Assembly (NCBI GenBank): GCA_964357925.1
Contig: CAYHMW010000001.1
Location: forward strand, 29,693-93,692
DNA: 64,000 bases
Reading direction: 5' to 3'
Source: CAYHMW01 sp964357925
GTDB lineage: Bacteria; Patescibacteriota; Microgenomatia; UBA8517
The translations under genes and the position numbers were made by a program. How positions within the stretch are numbered: position 1 is the stretch's first letter; each line of letters opens with the position of its first letter. Of the stretch, positions 50,801-58,794 are shown in pieces. Below the pieces are notes generated by a model that saw only the letters and a program-made list of their open reading frames with translations, made no database searches and was not told where the DNA came from.

Positions 50801-50831
50801 GAAGTGGATGGTTCGATTCCATCCTGGGCCA
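50759..50831 (+). tRNA. tRNA-Ile (anticodon UAU)
   Basis: 73 nt folding as a full cloverleaf: acceptor GGCCCAG/CTGGGCC, D-arm ACTC/GAGT, anticodon stem CGATT/AATCG with loop CTTATAA (anticodon TAT, reads AUA), variable AAGTG, T-arm GATGG/CCATC with loop TTCGATT, discriminator A. No encoded CCA. The 3' half is duplicated in inverted orientation at 50651-50682. UAU anticodons are unusual in bacteria, where AUA is normally read by a lysidine-modified CAU tRNA. Confidence 0.9.
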
Positions 50832-50838
50832 CTGGAGT

Positions 50839-51702
50839 TTAGAGTTCTTCGAGGGATTGTTTTTTGCCTGGGTCTTTGACCTCGGCGATTTCAAGGTAGC
50901 GTTCAGTTGTTGAAAGTCTTTTGTGACCAGCTGCTTGGGAAATTGTTACGAGATCAACTCCGCGTTTGAGATTTTCTATAATAAATGTGGTTCTCAAATC
51001 ATTGACTGAATAGCCGGCGATTTCGGCTTTTTGCATATAGCGGTCAATGGCTGCTCTTATATTTCTTACTGCCAATGGCTTGCCGTTTTTGCTAACAAAT
51101 AGATGAGTTGAATCGGTACCTGGGCGCTCTTTGATGTAGTTTTGGGCAGCAATGAGGGCGGCTTCTGAAAGAGAAACTTCGCGCTCGGGTTGTGTCGCAT
51201 ATGATTCGATGATAACAACCTCTGTTTTGACATGATGAAGTTTTAGATTCGCAACTTCTGAGATACGCATGCCAGTTTGGAGGATGAGTTCGACAATTGC
51301 CGCGATTCTTGTATCGTTTCGTACGACATCACGAAGTGCCCTGTATTCAAGAGGGGAGAGGTATTTTGGTGCTGAACTTTCAATTTTAGGGTGGCTAACG
51401 TCTTTTGAATGATCTTCGACAACGTGATTTTGGTCCTTAAGCCACCTGAAAAAGGTTTTGACAGCATTAAGCTTCCTTGAAGTCGACTTGGCGGTGTATT
51501 TTTCTGAGAGTAAATAATCTCGGAAAGATTCCAAATCTTCGCTTAGGATCTGCTCTGGGAGCGGTTTGTTTCTTGAGTTTGCCAGATAATCATTGAGTTG
51601 CTCGATATCTGACCTATAAGCTAGGATGGTAGACGGTGATCGACCCTTTTCTTGTAGGTGCCCAATGAATGTTGGCAGGTGTTTTTCTAATGGTTCACTC
51701 AT
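50839..51702 (-). CDS. Tyrosine recombinase (XerC/integrase family)
   Basis: 287 residues. N-terminal SAM-like DNA-binding domain (EKGRSPSTILAYRSDIEQL, KSTSRKLNAVKTFFRWL), then the catalytic domain with R146 (QTGMRISEVANL), R237 in NDLRTTF, H260 in AAGHKRLSTTERYL and the nucleophile Y269. The usual His two or three residues before the second Arg (HxLR) is Asn234. It reads toward the tRNA-Ile gene and ends 7 bp from its 3' end. A chromosomal Xer role or a local integrase/invertase role are both possible. Confidence 0.88.
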   Translation of the reverse strand: MSEPLEKHLPTFIGHLQEKGRSPSTILAYRSDIEQLNDYLANSRNKPLPEQILSEDLESFRDYLLSEKYTAKSTSRKLNAVKTFFRWLKDQNHVVEDHSKDVSHPKIESSAPKYLSPLEYRALRDVVRNDTRIAAIVELILQTGMRISEVANLKLHHVKTEVVIIESYATQPEREVSLSEAALIAAQNYIKERPGTDSTHLFVSKNGKPLAVRNIRAAIDRYMQKAEIAGYSVNDLRTTFIIENLKRGVDLVTISQAAGHKRLSTTERYLEIAEVKDPGKKQSLEEL

Positions 51703-51725
51703 GTTTTTTTGTGATGCAACTCGTT

Positions 51726-51753
51726 ATTCTAACATAATAGAGACAATAGTCAA
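51726..51753 (-). promoter_or_regulatory. Promoter of the tyrosine recombinase
   Basis: Minus strand TTGACT (51748-51753), 16-nt spacer, TAGAAT (51726-51731), 23 nt before the ATG. Confidence 0.55.
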
Positions 51754-51813
51754 ATATTATGAGATATGCTTTTGGAAATGTTTTATCCTGATAGAAGTAG
51801 TTATATGCCAATT

Positions 51814-51842
51814 TTGAGGTATAGTCAAGATGTATGTATAGT
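51814..51842 (+). promoter_or_regulatory. Promoter of the FtsB-like gene
   Basis: TTGAGG (51814-51819), 17-nt spacer, TATAGT (51837-51842); the ATG at 51854 is only 11 nt on, so the leader is minimal. Confidence 0.55.
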
Positions 51843-51853
51843 CTACACAGTAT

Positions 51854-52246
51854 ATGAACGGGGCGGTGAGAAATAACAATAGGGATTGGTATGGCTATAT
51901 TAGGGTGGTTTTATATATAGTCATAATGTTTCTGGTTGTGTCATTGGGTAGCAATTTCGGAAGACTTAGGAGGATTCGTTCTGAAATTAAGCGAACGGAA
52001 CTGGATTTGAGCCTACTTTGGCAAGAGAATGAGGTCCTAAAAAAGAACTTTTCGGAAGTTGGCTCTCCTGATTATCGTGAGACTCAAATAAGGGAGAAGC
52101 TGGGATTGGCTAGAGAGGGTGAAATTGTACTGGTTTTGCCTGATCCTGAGGTTTTGAGGCAGCTATCTCCTCGTGTAGAGATGGGCGAGACGGAGAAGAA
52201 TAGTAAGCCAAATTGGGTTCTCTGGTGGGAGTTATTTGTGATTTGA
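51854..52246 (+). CDS. FtsB/DivIC-like septum formation initiator protein
   Basis: 130 residues: a short cytoplasmic start, one membrane span (YIRVVLYIVIMFLVVSLGSN), a coiled coil (RIRSEIKRTELDLSLLWQEN) and a C-terminal part with YRETQIREKLGLAREGEIVLVLP, the conserved E..ARE.LG....GE.V segment of the family. Acts in the divisome at the septum. Upstream of the two tRNA genes. Confidence 0.85.
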   Translation: MNGAVRNNNRDWYGYIRVVLYIVIMFLVVSLGSNFGRLRRIRSEIKRTELDLSLLWQENEVLKKNFSEVGSPDYRETQIREKLGLAREGEIVLVLPDPEVLRQLSPRVEMGETEKNSKPNWVLWWELFVI

Positions 52247-52264
52247 GCTGAAAATTGGTATTAT
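52236..52264 (+). promoter_or_regulatory. Promoter of the CAU tRNA pair
   Basis: TTGTGA (52236-52241), 17-nt spacer, TATTAT (52259-52264) preceded by TGG (extended -10). It overlaps the end of the FtsB-like gene and starts 18 nt before the first tRNA. Confidence 0.6.
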
Positions 52265-52281
52265 GTAGGACTTACTTAACG

Positions 52282-52352
52282 TGCGGGGTAGTGTAACGGC
52301 AGCACACAAGGCTCATAACCTTGGTGTCCTGGTTCGAATCCAGGCCCCGCAA
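52282..52352 (+). tRNA. tRNA with CAU anticodon (Met or lysidine-type Ile)
   Basis: 71 nt: acceptor TGCGGGG/CCCCGCA, D-stem GTGT/GCAC, anticodon stem CAAGG/CCTTG with loop CTCATAA, T-arm CCTGG/CCAGG with TTCGAAT. The 1-72 pair is T-A and the anticodon stem lacks the GGG/CCC pairs, so it is not a standard initiator. Elongator Met and CAU-Ile cannot be told apart by eye. Confidence 0.85.
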
Positions 52353-52370
52353 CTGATTCAACTCATGCCA

Positions 52371-52442
52371 GCCAGGGTAGCTCAATGGTGGAGCAGCGGA
52401 TTCATAAACCGCAGGTTGTGGGTTCAATCCCCACCCCTGGTA
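52371..52442 (+). tRNA. Second tRNA with CAU anticodon
   Basis: 72 nt: acceptor GCCAGGG/CCCTGGT (one G-U), D-stem GCTC/GAGC, anticodon loop TTCATAA between GCGGA and ACCGC (one A-A mismatch next to the loop), T-arm GTGGG/CCCAC with TTCAATC. 18 bp after the first CAU tRNA. Charging identity is not determined. Confidence 0.82.
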
Positions 52443-52484
52443 CAAGCGGGTTAGTGTGCGGAGTACTTGTGGTAATATTGCTTC

Positions 52485-53465
52485 ATGGATAGAGTTGTTT
52501 TTTCTGGGATAAAGCCTTCGGGAGATTTTCATTTGGGTAACTATATTGGAGCAGTCAGGCACTGGGTAAAATCTCAAAGCGATGGCTTGAACATTTTTTG
52601 CATAGTTGATATGCATGCGATTACGGTTGATCAAAATCCGGAGGAGCTTAAAAAGAGGACTTTGGATTTGGCTGCAATACTCCTTGCTTCAGGCATTGAT
52701 CCTTCGAAATCTATTCTTTTTGTACAGTCACAAAATTTTGATCATGCGAATTTGGGTTGGATTATGAATTGCAATGTTGGTTTTGGGCACCTGTCGCGTA
52801 TGACGCAGTTTAAGGATAAAAAAGAAAAGGGTGAGGATGTTAGTGCGGGATTTTTTACATATCCTGCTTTAATGGCTGCTGATATTCTTTTGTATAACAC
52901 AACGCATGTGCCTGTGGGGGATGATCAAAAGCAGCATGTTGAGCTAACTCGTGATATTGCTGAAAAGTTTAATTCAAGGTATGGCCAGACTTTTGTAATG
53001 CCGGAGGCTGTAATTTCAGAACATGGTGCACGAATAATGAGCCTTACTGATCCAACTCAAAAAATGAGCAAGTCGGATGATGACATAAATGGGTGTATCT
53101 ATCTTTTGGATGAACCGGAGACTATAAGAAAAAAGATTATGTCTGCGACGACTGATTCAGGTTCTGAAGTGAAAAGTGGAGAAGGCAAAGCAGGGATTAA
53201 CAATTTGTTAGAAATATATTCACAGCTTGCTGACAAAAGCATAGAAGAAATTGAGAAAGAGTTTGAGGGGAAGGGGTATGGGGACTTTAAGAAGGCTGTG
53301 GCTGAGGCAGTTATTACTGGCCTTGAACCGATAAGAAGTAAATACAAGGAAACACGAGAGGGCGGGGAACTCCTAACAATTCTTGAGGATGGTGTGAGGC
53401 GAGCAAAGGAAATTTCAAGCAAGAAATTAGGTGAGGTGTATAAAAAGGTTGGGTTTATAAGATGA
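52485..53465 (+). CDS. trpS: Tryptophanyl-tRNA synthetase
   Basis: 326 residues, class I aminoacyl-tRNA synthetase. SGIKPSGDFHLGNYIGAV holds the HIGH-type motif (HLGN), VDMHAITV follows, VPVGDDQKQHVELTRDIA is a TrpRS hallmark, and KMSKS is present in TQKMSKSDDD. Charges tRNA-Trp. It lies 42 bp after the tRNA pair and overlaps the next gene by 4 nt. Confidence 0.96.
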   Translation: MDRVVFSGIKPSGDFHLGNYIGAVRHWVKSQSDGLNIFCIVDMHAITVDQNPEELKKRTLDLAAILLASGIDPSKSILFVQSQNFDHANLGWIMNCNVGFGHLSRMTQFKDKKEKGEDVSAGFFTYPALMAADILLYNTTHVPVGDDQKQHVELTRDIAEKFNSRYGQTFVMPEAVISEHGARIMSLTDPTQKMSKSDDDINGCIYLLDEPETIRKKIMSATTDSGSEVKSGEGKAGINNLLEIYSQLADKSIEEIEKEFEGKGYGDFKKAVAEAVITGLEPIRSKYKETREGGELLTILEDGVRRAKEISSKKLGEVYKKVGFIR

Positions 53466-53830
53466 AAGAAGAGGTGAATTTTGATCAGTTTCAGAAATTG
53501 GATATTCGGGTTGGGACAGTTGTGAAAGCAGAGGTTCCCGAGTGGAGTCATTGGGTGATGAAGCTTACGGTGGACTTTGGTGAAGAAATTGGAGAACGGA
53601 CGATTTTTGCTGGCATTATGAAGTTTTATAAACCTGAGGAGATGGAAGGGAAGCAGTTTCCGTTTGTAATTAACTTAAAACCGAAACGTATTGGGCCACC
53701 AAATGAGAAGGGTGAATATGAATATAGTCAGGGGATGATGATGGCTGCATCTACTGGTGATACTGAGGAGGATAAGCCGATCGTATTTAATATCTCAGAG
53801 CCAGTACCCAACGGCTCGATAGTAAGGTAG
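53462..53830 (+). CDS. tRNA-binding-domain protein (CsaA/MetRS C-terminal-like)
   Basis: 122 residues forming one OB-fold. FQKLDIRVGTVVKAEVPEWS is the classic start of EMAP II-like tRNA-binding domains, followed by MKLTVDFGEEIGERTIFAGI, FVINLKPKRIGPP and SQGMMMAAS. It would bind tRNA structure as a free-standing protein or as a chaperone. ATGA overlap with trpS. Confidence 0.88.
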   Translation: MKEEVNFDQFQKLDIRVGTVVKAEVPEWSHWVMKLTVDFGEEIGERTIFAGIMKFYKPEEMEGKQFPFVINLKPKRIGPPNEKGEYEYSQGMMMAASTGDTEEDKPIVFNISEPVPNGSIVR

Positions 53831-53849
53831 AATAGGCTTCACTAAGTAA

Positions 53850-55715
53850 ATGAAAGATAATAAGAAAAGAAGAGTTGAGTTGAAATTTAGGTTGAATTTG
53901 TGGAAAGTGGCGATGGCTTTTTTATTACTCCTTTTTTTCGCTCCATTTTTAGCATCGCTTCTTGACAGTCAAATTACTGGCAATCAAATTGAACTTTCAG
54001 AGGCAATCGCCAACGTTCGTGAGGGTAAAGTTAAGGATGTTGAAGTAGAAGCGGAGAGATTAACTTTTAATTACAAGGATGGTACAAATAAGATCGCTAC
54101 TAAGGAAAGTAATATTAGTTTTGCCGAGCTTCTCGATCGATCCGGGGTGGAGTCAAATACTGTTTCCTACAAAGTAGTTGATCAAACTGTAGCAAAAGCA
54201 ATTGGAGAAATTCTTGGGATTTTGCTTCCTTTAATCCTCATGGCAGCTTTCTTTTTGTTTTTGTTGAAATCTCAAAACAGGGGTGCACAGGACATTTTTT
54301 CGTTTGGTAAAAGTCGTGCCAAGCTTTTTGCTAAAGGTAAGCAGAGTGTGACTTTTGCTGATGTTGCTGGGGTGGATGACGCAAAGAAGGAGCTTGAGGA
54401 GGTAGTGGACTTTTTGAAGAATCCGACGAAGTACACAAAGATAGGGGCAAGGACTCCGAAGGGCGCGCTTTTGGTTGGGCCTGCTGGAGTAGGCAAGACG
54501 TTACTGGCAAGGAGTGTGGCAGGGGAAGCTGGGGTGCCATTTTTCTCGATGGCTGGATCTGAGTTTATGGAGATGCTTGTGGGAGTGGGGGCATCCCGCG
54601 TTCGCGATCTTTTTAAGCAGGCAAAGGCTCAGTCGCCTTCTATTATCTTTATAGATGAGATTGACGCAATTGGAAGACAGCGGGGACGCTCCCTTATGGG
54701 GGGTCATGATGAGCGTGAGCAGACTTTAAATCAAATTTTGGTTGAAATGGATGGATTTAATCCAAATGATAACGTTGTGGTGATTGCTGCTACTAATCGC
54801 GGGGACCTTCTCGATCCGGCTCTTCTTCGCCCTGGGAGATTTGATCGAAGAGTTGTTCTTGATATGCCGGACAAAGACGGGCGTTTGGCGATACTTAAGA
54901 TTCATGCAAAAGGAAAGAAGTTTGTTTCTGATATTGCCTGGGAGAGGGTAGCTGAGCGTACTGTTGGGTTCTCTGGAGCCGACCTTGAGAATATGCTTAA
55001 TGAGGCTGCGATATTTGCAGCGAGGATGGGCAAGCATGAGATTGAGATGACTGACGTTGAAGAAGCAGCGACCAAAGTGAAGCTTGGACCAGCAAAGAAG
55101 AAACTTCAGACGGAAGAGGACCGCAGGATTACAGCTTATCACGAGGCAGGACATGCAATTGTTACACATTTTCTGGAAAGAACTGATCCGGTGCATAGGA
55201 TTTCAATTGTTGCTCGTGGGATGAGCCTTGGGCATACATTGATACCGCCTGCACACGACCGGGCTCATGAAACTAAGTCTAGGTTGTTACAACAACTGGC
55301 AGCAATGCTTGGGGGGAGGGCGGCGGAGGAACTGGTCTTTGATGAGATGACTGCCGGGGCCAGTAGTGATATTGCAAATGCGACGCGGATTGCGAGGGCA
55401 ATGGTTGAGGATTTTGGGATGAGCGATTTGGGCCCCATTAATATGGGATCGCAGACTGATACTGATGAGAGTGGGATCCCGAGATGGTATGAGGAATCAA
55501 GCGTGTCACAAGCTACTCAAGAAAAAGTTGATAACGAGATAAGGAAAATCATGGAGAGTGCTCGCAAAGACGCAATGGTATTAATTAAAAAGCATAGGAA
55601 AGAGCTGGATCAGGTATCAGAGGAGCTTCTCAAAAAAGAAACTTTGGATCGGGACGAGTTTGAGGCGATTGTTGGCAAGAAAGCCAACGGCAAGGAAGTA
55701 AAAATTACTTCGTGA
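53850..55715 (+). CDS. ftsH: ATP-dependent membrane zinc metalloprotease FtsH
   Basis: 621 residues. Two membrane spans (~16-36 and ~124-142) with a short extracytoplasmic part, then the AAA+ domain: [20 protein letters not shown] (Walker A), [15 protein letters not shown] (Walker B) and [20 protein letters not shown] (sensor/second region of homology). The protease site HEAGH is in [15 protein letters not shown], with the distal Asp in [20 protein letters not shown]. Degrades membrane and regulatory proteins. The stop overlaps the nuclease start (GTGA). Confidence 0.97.
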   Translation: MKDNKKRRVELKFRLNLWKVAMAFLLLLFFAPFLASLLDSQITGNQIELSEAIANVREGKVKDVEVEAERLTFNYKDGTNKIATKESNISFAELLDRSGVESNTVSYKVVDQTVAKAIGEILGILLPLILMAAFFLFLLKSQNRGAQDIFSFGKSRAKLFAKGKQSVTFADVAGVDDAKKELEEVVDFLKNPTKYTKIGARTPKGALLVGPAGVGKTLLARSVAGEAGVPFFSMAGSEFMEMLVGVGASRVRDLFKQAKAQSPSIIFIDEIDAIGRQRGRSLMGGHDEREQTLNQILVEMDGFNPNDNVVVIAATNRGDLLDPALLRPGRFDRRVVLDMPDKDGRLAILKIHAKGKKFVSDIAWERVAERTVGFSGADLENMLNEAAIFAARMGKHEIEMTDVEEAATKVKLGPAKKKLQTEEDRRITAYHEAGHAIVTHFLERTDPVHRISIVARGMSLGHTLIPPAHDRAHETKSRLLQQLAAMLGGRAAEELVFDEMTAGASSDIANATRIARAMVEDFGMSDLGPINMGSQTDTDESGIPRWYEESSVSQATQEKVDNEIRKIMESARKDAMVLIKKHRKELDQVSEELLKKETLDRDEFEAIVGKKANGKEVKITS

Positions 55716-56638
55716 ATAAACTTCTATTGTTTGATGGAAACGCTTTAATGCATCGGGCGTATCATGCTTTGCCTCCATTAACCACTAAAAAAGGGGAACC
55801 TATTAATGCTGTTTATGGGCTTACCTCGATGCTTCTTCGTGTCATTACTGATCATTCACCAACGCATATTGCTTTTGCATTTGATAGGCCGGAGCCAACA
55901 TTCAGGAAAGAAATTCATAAGGAATACCAGGCTCAAAGGCCAGAGATGGAGGATGAACTTGCGGGGCAGTTTGAGAAAGTTTATCAGGTCCTATCGGCGA
56001 TGGGGATTCCGGTTTATTCAAAAGCTGGGTTTGAAGCTGATGATGTAATAGGTACAGTTGCAAAAATTGCATCTGAAGAAACAAGAAACAAAACACAAGA
56101 AACAAAGATAGACGAGGTGATTATTGTTACGGGGGATCGGGATATGTTGCAGCTTGTTGATAATGAAACCGAGCTTTTGATGCCAGGGCGAGGCCTTAGT
56201 GATTCTAAACTTTATGGTGAGTCTGAAACAATTGAACGGATGGGAGTAGCGCCGTCTCAGATAGTTGATTTGAAGGCTTTGATGGGAGATGCATCGGATA
56301 ATTACAAAGGTGTGCCTGGAGTTGGCCCAAAAACCGCGATAAAGTTGATTGAGGATTACAAGACTTTGGAAAATATTTACAGAAATATTGATAAGCTGCC
56401 TTCCAATGTAGCAGTTAAATTAAGAGAAAATAGGGAATCTGCTGACATGTCATATATGCTTGCTAAAATTAGGACAGATGTTCCCATTGATTTTGACCTA
56501 GAAACGACTTCTAAATGGAAAATTGACAGCAAGGATTTGATTGAGTTGTTTGAGGAGTATGGATTTAATACATTGACTAGTCGAGTGAAGAGTGTTGGAA
56601 AAAGTGTAACTAGTTCTAAACAGCAGTCTCTGTTGTAG
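55712..56638 (+). CDS. 5'-3' exonuclease (PolI N-terminal domain-like, stand-alone)
   Basis: 308 residues, GTG start. LLLFDGNALMHRAYHALPPL, AFAFDRPEPTFRKEIHKEYQ, GFEADDVIGTVA, IVTGDRDMLQLV and LMGDASDNYKGVPGVGPKTA hold the metal-binding Asp residues and the helix-hairpin-helix of flap/5' nucleases. No polymerase domain follows (stop at 56638), so it acts as a free 5' nuclease in primer removal and repair. Confidence 0.93.
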   Translation: MNKLLLFDGNALMHRAYHALPPLTTKKGEPINAVYGLTSMLLRVITDHSPTHIAFAFDRPEPTFRKEIHKEYQAQRPEMEDELAGQFEKVYQVLSAMGIPVYSKAGFEADDVIGTVAKIASEETRNKTQETKIDEVIIVTGDRDMLQLVDNETELLMPGRGLSDSKLYGESETIERMGVAPSQIVDLKALMGDASDNYKGVPGVGPKTAIKLIEDYKTLENIYRNIDKLPSNVAVKLRENRESADMSYMLAKIRTDVPIDFDLETTSKWKIDSKDLIELFEEYGFNTLTSRVKSVGKSVTSSKQQSLL

Positions 56639-56651
56639 TTGGTAGTCTTTT

Positions 56652-56680
56652 TTGACATATTGTCATACGTGTGCTAATTT
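56652..56680 (+). promoter_or_regulatory. Promoter and palindromic operator of the third toxin-antitoxin module
   Basis: TTGACA (56652-56657), 17-nt spacer, TAATTT (56675-56680), 6 nt before the antitoxin ATG (leaderless). Overlapping the -35 is the palindrome TGACA-TAT-TGTCA (56653-56665), a likely antitoxin operator. Confidence 0.65.
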
Positions 56681-56686
56681 TGATGA

Positions 56687-56929
56687 ATGGAACTAGTGAG
56701 GACCACAATTCGAATTGGTAAGCCGTTGAAAAAAGAGGCGGAGAGGTTGGCCTTGGAAAATAACACTACTTTGCAGCAGGTAGTGAATAATGCACTGCTT
56801 TACTATCTGGTGGGAAAAAAGAAGGTAGAAAGTAAGCCTATAAAAATAAAAAGTTTTAACTTGGGTGCTGGGCTTGATAATTTGACTCGAGATGATATCT
56901 ACGGAGAGCCTGATTTTAGTCGATTCTAA
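56687..56929 (+). CDS. VapB-like ribbon-helix-helix antitoxin
   Basis: 80 residues. LVRTTIRIGKPLKKEAERLALENNTTLQQVVNNALLYYL is a ribbon-helix-helix region; the rest (IKIKSFNLGAGLDNLTRDDIYG) would bind the toxin. Overlaps the PIN toxin gene by 38 nt. The likely operator palindrome overlaps its promoter. Confidence 0.82.
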   Translation: MELVRTTIRIGKPLKKEAERLALENNTTLQQVVNNALLYYLVGKKKVESKPIKIKSFNLGAGLDNLTRDDIYGEPDFSRF

Positions 56930-57326
56930 TATTCTCATATACTCCTTGGATGATGTTTCTCCAAAGTATGGTGTTGCGAAGAGGTTTTTGGAGGAGAAGT
57001 CTTTTAATCTGATATTATCTCAGCAGGCTCTTTTGGAAACGTTTAGAGTAATAACACATAAAGTTTATCCAAATACCTATACTCCACTAAAAGCGTTGAC
57101 ATCGCTTGTAAGTATTTATTCTCAGCGAGCGATAGTTCACCCTAGGGAAAACACGTTTAATCTCACGCAAAAACTTATAAAAAAGCACGGGATTTCTAGT
57201 GATAAGGTCTTTGATGCTTATATGGTTGCTACGGCCGTGGATTGGGGGATAGGTATTGTTGCAACTGACAATGAGAAGGACTTTAGAAAATTTGGTGAAA
57301 TTAAAGTTTTTAATCCATTTAAATGA
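56892..57326 (+). CDS. PIN-domain toxin (VapC-like)
   Basis: 144 residues from ATG 56892, which overlaps the antitoxin. LILVDSNILIYSLDD (first Asp), SQQALLETFRVI (Glu) and SSDKVFDAYMVATAVDWGIGIVATDNEKDF (acidic C-terminal set). Likely RNase. A shorter start without the first eight residues has no good start codon. It ends in ATGA overlap with the glycosyltransferase gene. Confidence 0.88.
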   Translation: MISTESLILVDSNILIYSLDDVSPKYGVAKRFLEEKSFNLILSQQALLETFRVITHKVYPNTYTPLKALTSLVSIYSQRAIVHPRENTFNLTQKLIKKHGISSDKVFDAYMVATAVDWGIGIVATDNEKDFRKFGEIKVFNPFK

Positions 57327-58465
57327 AAATAGCCTTGGTTCATGATTATATAAAAGAATTTGGGGGGGCGGAGAGGGTGCTTCGTGTACTCGCTGATATG
57401 TACCCTGAGGCTCCGATTTATACCGCGTTTGCTGTACGAAACTCTGATGCATATAGAGCTTTTTCTGATAGAAGAATTGTTGAGAGCAGATTAGCACCTT
57501 TGATCCGGCCTTGGAGGCTTTACTCGCCACTGCGATTTTTGTTGCCATGGATTTGGGAGTCGATTGATTTGTCAGACTACGATTTGGTTATAACTTCTTG
57601 TTCAAATTATATTGCAAGAGGATTTACGGTTAGTGAGAAAACAAAGGTTGTTGCATATTGTCATACACCACCCCGGTTTTTGTACGGCTATGCGACGAGT
57701 TTTGATTGGCAGAAATATTGGCCTGTACGAGTTTATGGAGAGATTATTGGGCATTTCCTTCGGATTTATGATTTTCAAACTGCCTCAAAAATTGATCATT
57801 GGATTGCCAATTCCAAAAATGTGGCAGCGAGAATCGAGAAGTTTTACAGAAAAGAGTCTGTGGTTATTTATCCTCCTATTAATGTTGACGAAATAAAAAA
57901 GTCTTCGTTGAATGCTGAGAAAGGTGATTTTTATTTAATTGTCTCGAGACTTGTGGGATCGAAAGGGCTTGAAGATGCTGTGGTTGCTGCTCGGAAGGCG
58001 AAGGTAAAACTTAAAATTGCAGGAGCTTCTGTGGGGCTTCCTTACCTTCGAAATGATCTTCAAAAGCTGGGCGGTAAATATATTGAGTTTTTGGGGAGAG
58101 TAACGGACGATGAGCTTTGGAGGCTTTATGCACGTGCCAAAGGTTTCATTGCATTGGCGCGCGATGAGGACTTTGGGATGACTGTAGTTGAAGCACAAGC
58201 TGCGGGAACTCCTGTAATTGCTTTCAATGGCGGTGGATTTAAAGAGAGCGTTATTGATGGGCGGACTGGAATTTTGATTGACCCACCTACGCGTGAAGTT
58301 TCGGATGGGCGCGGTGATACTGATTATGTTATTAACCAATTGGGGAGAGCGTTTCGTAAGTTTGAAAAGATAGAATGGAACAGGAAGTTAATTCAAAAAA
58401 ACGCGGAAGGTTTTTCGAGGATAAGGTTTGAGAGAGAGATTAAAGTATATCTAAAGAACATTTAG
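57323..58465 (+). CDS. Glycosyltransferase, GT4 family (GT-B)
   Basis: 380 residues. IALVHDYIKEFGGAERVLRVLADM at the start (the GG-ERV acceptor loop), NSKNVAARIEKFYRKESVVIYPPI at the domain boundary, VSRLVGSKGLEDAV and EDFGMTVVEAQAAGTPVIAFNGGG with the donor-binding E-x7-E. Retaining transfer of a sugar nucleotide to a lipid or polysaccharide acceptor; the acceptor is unknown. ATGA overlap with the PIN toxin, perhaps by chance. Confidence 0.9.
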   Translation: MKIALVHDYIKEFGGAERVLRVLADMYPEAPIYTAFAVRNSDAYRAFSDRRIVESRLAPLIRPWRLYSPLRFLLPWIWESIDLSDYDLVITSCSNYIARGFTVSEKTKVVAYCHTPPRFLYGYATSFDWQKYWPVRVYGEIIGHFLRIYDFQTASKIDHWIANSKNVAARIEKFYRKESVVIYPPINVDEIKKSSLNAEKGDFYLIVSRLVGSKGLEDAVVAARKAKVKLKIAGASVGLPYLRNDLQKLGGKYIEFLGRVTDDELWRLYARAKGFIALARDEDFGMTVVEAQAAGTPVIAFNGGGFKESVIDGRTGILIDPPTREVSDGRGDTDYVINQLGRAFRKFEKIEWNRKLIQKNAEGFSRIRFEREIKVYLKNI

Positions 58466-58506
58466 CAGCTCCTGAACTGCATCAAGACAATAGGGTTGTG
58501 TGAAGG

Positions 58507-58547
58507 AAAAAAATAAGGGGTTATATAAACGATCTTATATAACCCCT
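58507..58547 (-). terminator. Rho-independent terminator of the 58561-59552 operon
   Basis: Twelve-bp stem AGGGGTTATATA (58516-58527) / TATATAACCCCT (58536-58547); on the minus strand it is followed by TATTTTTTT. 14 bp beyond the stop of the last gene. Confidence 0.9.
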
Positions 58548-58560
58548 AAAGATGTGGGGT

Positions 58561-58794
58561 TTAAATCTCCACTTCACGGTTCAGAAGCCTGTTTGCTTCT
58601 TCTACATTGTCCTTGGCCATTGCTAGCTCTAGACCTCCATACATTGTTGCCCCTACCTTGAGGTTCCTATTGGCCTCTAGTAGAAGTGCTACTGTGAAAA
58701 GTTCTGGGTCATGATGGAATTCATCTAGCTCGCGTTGGCCCAGTTTCATTGCGATTTCCTCCACAATTGGAAAGATTACTTTAAGTGACTTCAT
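58561..58794 (-). CDS. Small hypothetical protein, second gene of an unknown operon
   Basis: 77 residues (MKSLKVIFPIVEEIAMKLGQ to NRLLNREVEI), helical and acidic (RELDEFHHDPELFTVALLLEAN, GGLELAMAKDNVEEANRL). Not recognised, no signal peptide or Cys. Its ATG overlaps the stop of the 252-residue protein as TAATG, so they are translated together. A strong terminator follows. Confidence 0.65.
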   Translation of the reverse strand: MKSLKVIFPIVEEIAMKLGQRELDEFHHDPELFTVALLLEANRNLKVGATMYGGLELAMAKDNVEEANRLLNREVEI

